IMG/VR virus record: IMGVR_UViG_3300020281_000035
Location: 1 to 52,078 of that record
DNA from: a virus
Reading direction: 5' to 3' (one strand)
Length of the DNA stretch: 52,078 nt
The first letter of the stretch is position 1; every line of letters begins with the position of its first letter. Of the stretch, positions 46,899-52,078 are shown piece by piece. The notes below the pieces were generated by a model that saw only the letters and a program-made list of their open reading frames with translations, did not search any database and was not told the origin of the DNA. Both the position numbers and the translations under genes were made by a program.

Positions 46899-47167
46899 GT
46901 AAGAAAGATGCATGCTATCACAAGGTTAAGGCAAGATATAAGGTTTTCCCGTCGGCGTATGCAAGCGGGGCCATCGCCAAGTGCAGAAAAGTCGGTGCTT
47001 CCAATTGGGGCAACTCAGCAAAGAAAGCGCATGGTGGCATACACGACCAGAAGCCCAAGCGCGCCTTCAGAGGAAAAGCCGTCAAAGGGACAGCAGTGGC
47101 GCGTGGATGTGGTGCTATAATGAAGGGTAGACGTAAAAGAACAAAGGGGGCGGTAACGCAGTCATAG
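46895..47167 (+). CDS. Small basic Cys-containing protein
   Basis: A 90-residue protein: DACYHKVKARYKVFPSAYAS, GAIAKCRKVGASNWGNSAKK, then FRGKAVKGTAVARGCGAIMK and GRRKRTKGAVTQS. The 'F-P-S-A-Y-A-S-x-x-I-x-K-C-R-K-V-G' word is a recurring motif of small basic proteins in marine phages and large DNA viruses. Probably nucleic acid-binding (inference). ATGA overlap on the left; the next gene follows directly on the right. Confidence 0.65.
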   Translation: MSKKDACYHKVKARYKVFPSAYASGAIAKCRKVGASNWGNSAKKAHGGIHDQKPKRAFRGKAVKGTAVARGCGAIMKGRRKRTKGAVTQS

Positions 47168-47611
47168 ATGGATCCTGTTACATTAATCGCCACCGCCACA
47201 GCTTCATACCAGGCGATTAAAAAAGGATTCGCCCTCGGCAAAGAAGTGACATCAATGTCAAAAGACATTGGTAAACTTATGGGTGCCATAGGTGAAATTA
47301 AAGAGGGGCATGAGAAGGCAAAGGGCAGACGGTTTGGCAGTGTAGAGGAAGAAGCTTTACACACCTATGCTGCAAAAAAGAAGGCAGAAAAGATGGAAGC
47401 AGAGCTTCGTAACTTCTTGGTTGCCAATTATGGGTTTAATGCTTGGAGAGATGTGTTAAAGGTACAAGGTGAGTTACGAAAAGAACGACAGGCAAAGAAA
47501 AGAAAACGGGAGCGTTTGATAGAAGCAGTTATGGAGTGGACGTTAGTGTCAATTATAATTGCTATGTTAGTTGGGTTAGGAATATTCATAATTGTAAGTA
47601 TTAGAGGCTGA
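47168..47611 (+). CDS. Tail-anchored membrane protein, coiled coil
   Basis: A 147-residue protein. It is helical and charged through most of its length (EEEALHTYAAKKKAEKMEAE and QGELRKERQAKKRKRERLIE), with one strong C-terminal TM (about 123-144, WTLVSIIIAMLVGLGIFIIV). A tail-anchored layout suggests the helix stays in the cytoplasm. Function unknown; it separates two basic Cys proteins. Confidence 0.6.
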   Translation: MDPVTLIATATASYQAIKKGFALGKEVTSMSKDIGKLMGAIGEIKEGHEKAKGRRFGSVEEEALHTYAAKKKAEKMEAELRNFLVANYGFNAWRDVLKVQGELRKERQAKKRKRERLIEAVMEWTLVSIIIAMLVGLGIFIIVSIRG

Positions 47612-47621
47612 TGGGAAGAAT

Positions 47622-47900
47622 ATGGCTGTTAGAAAAACAAAAGCTGGTCTTGCTCTCAAACGGTGGTTCAAAGAAGACTGGAAGGACGTTCGCACGGGGA
47701 AAGCCTGTGGCAGACGCAAAGGTGAAAAACGGGGTACTCCATATTGTCGCCCCAGCAAAAGGATTTCTAGTAAAACACCCAAGACAACCAAAGAGATGAC
47801 GGCTACAGAAAAACGTAGTAGGATAGCACAGAAGAAACGAATAGGTCAGCCTGCTGGTAAGCCACGTCGTGTTAAGTCACTAAGAAGGAAGAAGAAGTAA
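47622..47900 (+). CDS. DUF5872-like basic protein
   Basis: A 92-residue protein: KTKAGLALKRWFKEDWKDVR, TGKACGRRKGEKRGTPYCRP, SKRISSKTPKTTKEMTATEK. The words 'L-K-R-W-F-K-E-x-W-x-D-V-x-T-G-x-x-C-G-R' and 'Y-C-R-P-S-K-R-x-S-S-K-T-P-K-T' match the signature I know as DUF5872, shared by phages and large DNA viruses. It is likely to bind nucleic acid (inference). GGGAAG precedes the ATG. The alternative frame from 47611 is a shadow. Confidence 0.7.
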   Translation: MAVRKTKAGLALKRWFKEDWKDVRTGKACGRRKGEKRGTPYCRPSKRISSKTPKTTKEMTATEKRSRIAQKKRIGQPAGKPRRVKSLRRKKK

Positions 47901-48094
47901 TGGCACTAAAAGATATACCCCCTGACAATAAAGGACTTCCAAAACTGCCTACAGATGTCCGAAACAAAATGGGTTTTAAGAAAAAAGGCGGCACCGTAAA
48001 AGCAAAAAAAGGTAAGTTTATGTGTGCACCGCGCAAGTTAGAAGCTGGTGCAATGGAAATGCCGAAAAGAAATGGACGTAAAAGAGGAGCTTGA
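47900..48094 (+). CDS. Small basic protein
   Basis: A 64-residue Lys-rich protein: PPDNKGLPKLPTDVRNKMGF, KKKGGTVKAKKGKFMCAP and KRNGRKRGA. TAATG overlap with the previous gene. Composition and position place it in the same group of basic proteins; no fold is recognised. Confidence 0.55.
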   Translation: MALKDIPPDNKGLPKLPTDVRNKMGFKKKGGTVKAKKGKFMCAPRKLEAGAMEMPKRNGRKRGA

Positions 48095-48572
48095 ACAGTG
48101 GATTGTTGAGGAACTTAGTGTTCCTGACCCAGATTTAAACAACATCTGGCCCTGTCCATACGCAAAGAAAGCTTGGTTTGAGAACCAAGTAAAGGTAATC
48201 GAAACAGAAGATGACTTCTGGGACGTTGTAAACGAAGAGGTTGATAATTTTAATGACGACCATGAGGTTGTCATTGTGGCACAGCAAGAACCGTTTTGTG
48301 AGTATGAAGACCTTGAAATCTCATGCATGGCACTAAACAAATGGTTTGCGCAAAAAGGGATGAACATCTGGTTATTGTCGTTTCAACACGACATAACTAT
48401 GGTGTTTATACAACGGTTGTCAAAACTTGATGATGCAAGTGCAAAGCTGCTGAAAAAAGGTTATTATGACAACTATGATGATGATGACTTTGACAACCTG
48501 ATAGCCGAGCGTTCGGCAAGGAGACTACAAGATGCCCATAAGAATAAGACAGAAAATGATAAAAGGTCGTAA
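48072..48572 (+). CDS. Acidic conserved-type protein ('PCPYAKKAW')
   Basis: A 166-residue acidic protein from ATG 48072 (GAAATGG region; a longer frame from 48048 is less likely). NNIWPCPYAKKAWFENQVKV (about 24-43) resembles the 'C-P-F/Y-A-x-x-x' word of DUF1415-type proteins and a family seen in marine phages. The C-terminal part reads FIQRLSKLDDASAKLLKKGY then YDNYDDDDFDNLIAERSARR. It contrasts with its very basic neighbours. Function unknown. Confidence 0.55.
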   Translation: MDVKEELEQWIVEELSVPDPDLNNIWPCPYAKKAWFENQVKVIETEDDFWDVVNEEVDNFNDDHEVVIVAQQEPFCEYEDLEISCMALNKWFAQKGMNIWLLSFQHDITMVFIQRLSKLDDASAKLLKKGYYDNYDDDDFDNLIAERSARRLQDAHKNKTENDKRS

Positions 48573-48717
48573 CGACACCACAAAGCGTAAGCCAAAAAAA
48601 ATGAGAATGATGCGTGGTGGTGCAGCTAAAAAGAAGATGATGCGTGGCGGCGGCAGCATGATGATGAAAAAACCTGTCATGGCTAAAAAAGGAAAGGCCA
48701 TGAGAAAGAAGAAGTAA
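48532..48717 (+). CDS. Extremely basic Met/Lys/Arg-rich protein
   Basis: A 61-residue protein with a repeated M-M-R-G-G motif (about residues 26-43) and many Lys/Arg/Met. No fold can be expected; it looks like a protamine-type nucleic acid-binding or condensation peptide (inference). It overlaps the acidic gene by 41 bases and is directly followed by the adaptor gene (TAAATG). Confidence 0.55.
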   Translation: MPIRIRQKMIKGRNDTTKRKPKKMRMMRGGAAKKKMMRGGGSMMMKKPVMAKKGKAMRKKK

Positions 48718-49386
48718 ATGGCAACTTCAGGTTCAACAGACTTCGACCTCGACGTAGCTGAGATAATCGAAGAAGCATATGAGCGGTGTGGACTTGAGGT
48801 TCGCACCGGATATGATGCCAAAACAGCACGTCGTTCTATGAACCTGATGTTTGCTGACTGGGCTAATCGTGGTCTTAACTTGTGGACAGTGAAGCAGGCA
48901 ACGCAAGCTTTAACACAGGGCACGGCTACTTACACTCTTGATGCTAACCACACAGACATTCTTGAAGTGTCTTTACGTCGTAGCGGAGTAGACCAAGAAC
49001 TTACACGGATGTCTCGTGGTGAGTATTTAGGCATACCCAACAAAACAACTCAGGGTAAACCTAGTCAGTTTTATTATAATAGACAGAGTGCCCCGCAGAT
49101 TACTTTGTGGGCCACTCCAGAAAACTCAACCGACACGCTTGTATATTATTATGTAAAGCGAATTGAAGATGTGGATACGTTAGCAAACACAACTGACGCA
49201 CCGTTTCGATTTTTACCTTGCATGGTTGCAGGACTGTCGTACTACTTGTCAATCAAAAGAGCACCAGATCGAGTACAACTTTTGAAGTCTGTGTATGAAG
49301 AAGAGTTCCAACGCGCAGCGGATGAGGATGAAGATAGAGTACCGTTAAAGTTACAGCCTAGTATTTCTTATCTTCGGGTAAACTAA
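48718..49386 (+). CDS. P22 gp4-like head-to-tail adaptor
   Basis: A 222-residue protein likely to form the adaptor ring under the portal. It begins DFDLDVAEIIEEAYERCGLE and RTGYDAKTARRSMNLMFADW (about 17-48), with later words LEVSLRRSGVDQELTRMSRG, PSQFYYNRQSAPQITLWATP, LVYYYVKRIED and MVAGLSYYLSIKRAPDRV. This pattern matches the P22 gp4-like adaptor family. Its neighbours are virion genes. Confidence 0.75.
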   Translation: MATSGSTDFDLDVAEIIEEAYERCGLEVRTGYDAKTARRSMNLMFADWANRGLNLWTVKQATQALTQGTATYTLDANHTDILEVSLRRSGVDQELTRMSRGEYLGIPNKTTQGKPSQFYYNRQSAPQITLWATPENSTDTLVYYYVKRIEDVDTLANTTDAPFRFLPCMVAGLSYYLSIKRAPDRVQLLKSVYEEEFQRAADEDEDRVPLKLQPSISYLRVN

Positions 49387-49964
49387 TGGCTAGATACGCA
49401 TCTGGAAAATATGCTTACGGTATATCAGACCGTTCTGGTTTTCGTTATCGTCTTGCTGACATGGTAACGGAATGGAATGGTCTTAAAGTAGGTCCAGATG
49501 AGTATGAGCCAAAGCACCCACAGTTAGAACCCATATCCCCTGGTTCAGACCCACAGGCACTTTTTGAACCTAGACCAGACACAAGTACAGAGGTGGCTGG
49601 TCAAAGACTTTTAATAAAGAATCCATTTCAATCAGGTTCTTCGGGTTCTGCGGTAATTACGGTGTTTGAACCTTCTCATGGTCGCAGCACATCAGATGCT
49701 GTTGTTTTTCGTAAAGTGGAGGCGTTTGATGGATTTTCAGAAGCTAGTCTTGAAAAAGCTACAGGGTATACAATCACGGTTGTCGATGCTAATTCGTACA
49801 CAATCACCATCACCGGAGGTGAAACAGCAACAATCGGTAACGCACGAGGCGGCGGTGACAATGCGACCTCTGGGCCGGGGACAGCAACACCATCAACAGC
49901 ATCGACCTTTGATGCAACAAATGTTACACTCGATTCGGCAACTAAGACTTTTGACGAGGGCTAA
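49386..49964 (+). CDS. Phage virion protein ('ARYASGKYAYGISDRSGFRY' type)
   Basis: A 192-residue protein. The start ARYASGKYAYGISDRSGFRY followed by RLADMVTEWNGLKVGPDEYE and PKHPQLEP is a motif of phage structural proteins near adaptor and tail genes. The C-terminal half is Thr/Ser/Gly-rich beta sequence (TITVVDANSYTITITGGETA). Exact role unknown. One-base overlap with the adaptor gene (TAATG). Confidence 0.65.
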   Translation: MARYASGKYAYGISDRSGFRYRLADMVTEWNGLKVGPDEYEPKHPQLEPISPGSDPQALFEPRPDTSTEVAGQRLLIKNPFQSGSSGSAVITVFEPSHGRSTSDAVVFRKVEAFDGFSEASLEKATGYTITVVDANSYTITITGGETATIGNARGGGDNATSGPGTATPSTASTFDATNVTLDSATKTFDEG

Positions 49965-50615
49965 ATGGCTAAACAAACAGTAGGAATCGGATCAAGCGCA
50001 AATGATGGCACAGGTGATACCCTTCGTGTCGGAGCGGATAAGATAAACGACAACTTCAACGAAATCTACAATGCGTTGGGTAACGGTACGACTTTAACTG
50101 ATCTCATCGACACAAATGGTCTTATTGATGTTAGCACTGGCGCAAACAAAATTGTTTTTTACTATGCTGCCCTGACTGATTTGCCCAGCGCATCAACTTA
50201 TCATGGTGCAATTGCTCACGTTCATGCAAATGGTGGTATGTATTTTGCCCACGGTGGTAATTGGATAAGACTAAATGATGAGGTTAGCGGTCCTACAACT
50301 AAGTACACAACAACAGCAGCTACAGGATCTGCCTATACCTTTTCTGGTCCAGGTGCTACTGCTGGTAACAATCCTAACTTTACCTTTTACAAAGGTCATA
50401 CTTACTTAATTGACAATACTTCTTACGTCGGTAGTCATCCTTTGCAGATACGAACATCTGCTGGAGGGTCTGCTTTTACGACAGGAGTTACGGATAATTA
50501 CAACAGCACCACCGGGTTGACTCAATTCATTGTGCCACATGAGCCTAGTGATACTTCGTTGGTGTATCAGTGCACTGTTCACGGCAGCATGGTTGGAAAC
50601 ATAACAATAGTATAG
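49965..50615 (+). CDS. Tail fibre-like protein with cupredoxin-like C-terminus
   Basis: A 216-residue protein. The start KQTVGIGSSANDGTGDTLRV with GADKINDNFNEIYNAL is a marine phage fibre N-terminus. The C-terminal 90 residues are beta-rich (NFTFYKGHTYLIDNTSYVGS, HPLQIRTSAGGSAF, FIVPHEPSDTSLVYQCTVHG). H158, C203, H206 and M209 have the order and spacing of type 1 copper ligands (His ... Cys-x2-His-x2-Met), which is why it looks cupredoxin-like. Copper binding is not proven. Confidence 0.65.
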   Translation: MAKQTVGIGSSANDGTGDTLRVGADKINDNFNEIYNALGNGTTLTDLIDTNGLIDVSTGANKIVFYYAALTDLPSASTYHGAIAHVHANGGMYFAHGGNWIRLNDEVSGPTTKYTTTAATGSAYTFSGPGATAGNNPNFTFYKGHTYLIDNTSYVGSHPLQIRTSAGGSAFTTGVTDNYNSTTGLTQFIVPHEPSDTSLVYQCTVHGSMVGNITIV

Positions 50616-50627
50616 TGAGCAGGTAAC

Positions 50628-51275
50628 ATGTCATTTACATACGCACAACTCAAACAAGCTATCCAAGATTTTGCAGAAAACACTGAAACATCTTTTGTTA
50701 CAAATCTACCTGTGTTCATTCGTGGCGCAGAAGATCGTATCTTTACACTTGTTGACCTTGAGTTGTTCCGTAAAAACGCCACGTCTGCTTTAACAAATGC
50801 TGACCCTTTTTTGTCTGTGCCATCAGACTATCTTGCACCGTTTTCTTTGCAAATAACAACGGCGTCAAACAAAGTATTTCTAGACTTTAAAGATGTTAAT
50901 TTTGTCCAGCAGTATTCTATAGACACAGGCGCGAATGCCAGACCAAAATACTACAGCATTTATGATGTGGATAATTTTGTTGTCAGTCCTACTCCAGACA
51001 GCAATTACACAGTAGAGCTTCACTATTACTATAGACCTGCCAGTATTACCGCTGGCGCAGATTCTGCAACATCGTGGTTGAGCGACAACGCCCCTAACGC
51101 TCTTCTTTACGGCTCACTTGTGGAAGCGTATACTTACATGAAAGGTGAGCAGGATATGATGCAACTGTACGAACAAAGGTTCGCGCAGGAGATTCAGCGT
51201 TTGAAGGATTTGGCAGAAGCCAGAGAAAACTCAGATGCGAATCGTAGGGGCTTACCTAATAGGCCAAGGACTTAG
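50628..51275 (+). CDS. Tail adaptor-type virion protein
   Basis: A 215-residue protein. FTYAQLKQAIQDFAENTETS, FVTNLPVFIRGAEDRIFTLV, DYLAPFSLQITTASNKVFLD, YDVDNFVVSPTPDSNYTVEL, HYYYRPASI and the ending helix (LLYGSLVEAYTYMKGEQDMM) match a tail or adaptor family common in marine podophages. AGCAGG precedes the ATG. Role inferred from family pattern and position near adaptor and fibre genes. Confidence 0.65.
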   Translation: MSFTYAQLKQAIQDFAENTETSFVTNLPVFIRGAEDRIFTLVDLELFRKNATSALTNADPFLSVPSDYLAPFSLQITTASNKVFLDFKDVNFVQQYSIDTGANARPKYYSIYDVDNFVVSPTPDSNYTVELHYYYRPASITAGADSATSWLSDNAPNALLYGSLVEAYTYMKGEQDMMQLYEQRFAQEIQRLKDLAEARENSDANRRGLPNRPRT

Positions 51276-51284
51276 GAGTAACAA

Positions 51285-51713
51285 ATGGCAACAAGTAACG
51301 CAGCAACCACTTACCTTGAGAATAAAATACTTAGTTTTATTTTCAAGAATAATGCTGGTTCATTCGCAACACCAGGCGACAGTATATATGTTGGCTTGGC
51401 AACAGCGGTCTCTGACGCAGAGGCTGGTTCTTTAACTGAGGCGACCTTTGGGTCTTATGCAAGGCAGCAGGTTACAGCGGCAAACTGGACATTAGCTTCT
51501 GCTAGTACAAATCAACAGACAGTTGTAAATGCAGCAAACATTGAGTTTCCAGCATCAACTGGAACCAGTAATACTGTGACTCACGCATTTCTTGTAGATG
51601 CGGCCTCAAGCGGTAACATTTTATTTGTTGGTGCATTGGACGCAAGCAAGACTATTGCTACGGGAGATATCTTCCGTATCAACGCTGGGAATCTTACAAT
51701 AGAGTTGAAGTAA
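51285..51713 (+). CDS. Small tail protein
   Basis: A 142-residue protein: TYLENKILSFIFKNNAGSFA, SIYVGLATAVSDAEAGSLTE, ARQQVTAANWTLASASTNQQ, and SGNILFVGALDASKTIATGD. The layout ('L-x-x-x-x-x-x-x-x-Y-V-G-L...W...G-A-L-D-x-S-K-x-V...G-D') is a recurring tail or head-tail protein of unknown exact role. Directly coupled to the next gene (TAATG). Confidence 0.6.
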   Translation: MATSNAATTYLENKILSFIFKNNAGSFATPGDSIYVGLATAVSDAEAGSLTEATFGSYARQQVTAANWTLASASTNQQTVVNAANIEFPASTGTSNTVTHAFLVDAASSGNILFVGALDASKTIATGDIFRINAGNLTIELK

Positions 51714-52078
51714 TGGCTCTTGTTCTGAAAGACCGAATTAAAGAGACTACGACTACCACTGGCACAGGCACATATACGCTTGCTGGTGCGCTAACTGGTT
51801 TTGAGGCTTTCAGTCAGATAGGTAATTCAAATACTACATACTATTGTTGCACAGACGGAACCGACTTTGAGATAGGTATTGGCACCTATACTGCATCTGG
51901 TACAACCTTGGCCCGTACTACAATATTGCAGTCTAGCAATTCTGATGCCGCTGTTAACTGGACATCAGGCACTCGCACTATCTTCTGTACGTTGCCAGCA
52001 CAGAAGATGATATTTAACAACGCAAGTAATGTAGCGCAGAACTTTACAGAACAAGACCCGAATGCGTTGGCATTCGCA
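51713..52078 (+). CDS. Small virion protein (partial; continues at base 1)
   Basis: Reads 122 codons from ATG 51713 to the window edge with no stop and in frame with bases 1-33, so the complete protein is 132 residues. It starts ALVLKDRIKETTTTTGTGTY, then AGALTGFEAFSQIGNSNTTY and TIFCTLPAQKMIF, a known pattern for small tail-region proteins in marine phages. The next gene would be the fibre at base 34. Confidence 0.75.
   Translation, partial: MALVLKDRIKETTTTTGTGTYTLAGALTGFEAFSQIGNSNTTYYCCTDGTDFEIGIGTYTASGTTLARTTILQSSNSDAAVNWTSGTRTIFCTLPAQKMIFNNASNVAQNFTEQDPNALAFA

Noticed and set aside
1-52078. Integrase, prophage attachment site, tRNA, CRISPR array, insertion sequence
   Set aside because: Looked for recombinase motifs, cloverleaf-like sequence, spaced repeats and transposase signatures; none was visible. 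The short repeats found are too few or too close for a CRISPR array.

Overview
The window looks like the complete genome of a tailed phage, most likely a short-tailed (podovirus-like) marine phage of the kind assembled from ocean viromes. The two ends join in frame: an open gene that starts at 51713 runs off the right edge and continues at base 1 to a stop at 31-33, giving one 132-residue protein. The contig is therefore probably circular or circularly permuted. The evidence for a podovirus is a P22-type portal, a P22 gp10-like tail stabilisation protein, large internal virion proteins, a family A DNA polymerase, and no tail tube, sheath or tape-measure gene. The host cannot be read from the sequence. 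The protein families suggest a marine Gram-negative bacterium, perhaps an alphaproteobacterium (inference).

Layout. (1) Late genes run rightward from 30.4 kb through the end of the window and across the junction to 12.9 kb. In order they are: large terminase, a 1305-residue protein of unknown role, portal, holin and spanin-like genes, two virion-type genes, a cysteine-rich HiPIP-like protein, a GroES-like co-chaperonin, scaffold, capsid, a strong terminator, small virion genes, a cluster of tiny very basic proteins, adaptor and tail genes, tail stabilisation protein, DNA-ejection proteins and a T4-type lysozyme. An intrinsic terminator at 12.8 kb closes this unit. (2) Early and replication genes run leftward from 30.1 to 12.8 kb in several units. 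The 20.2-12.8 kb unit holds a ribbon-helix-helix regulator, an SSB-like protein, an archaeo-eukaryotic-type primase, a UvrD-like helicase and the DNA polymerase. The 27.0-20.7 kb unit holds a run of small acidic unknown proteins, an HNH protein, zinc-ribbon proteins and an SNF2-like helicase. (3) Two small rightward islands lie inside the leftward half: a PD-(D/E)XK nuclease (20.3-20.9 kb) and the small terminase plus a VRR-NUC nuclease (27.3-28.2 kb).

Regulation and special regions. Leftward units begin at sigma-70-like promoters with a common TTGAC -35 box (near 20290, 27095, 28900 and 30185). A divergent rightward promoter of the same style precedes the large terminase. The 27.1-27.25 kb region combines an A/T-rich tract with three GTTACAA direct repeats at 9-base spacing, mirrored by three TGTAAC copies around a hairpin. 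It is the best candidate for an operator or replication origin.

No integrase, RNA polymerase, tRNA, CRISPR array or insertion sequence was seen. The lifestyle is probably lytic, although the polymerase carries leucine at the position equivalent to E. coli Pol I residue 762, a feature linked in the literature to slower or temperate phages.
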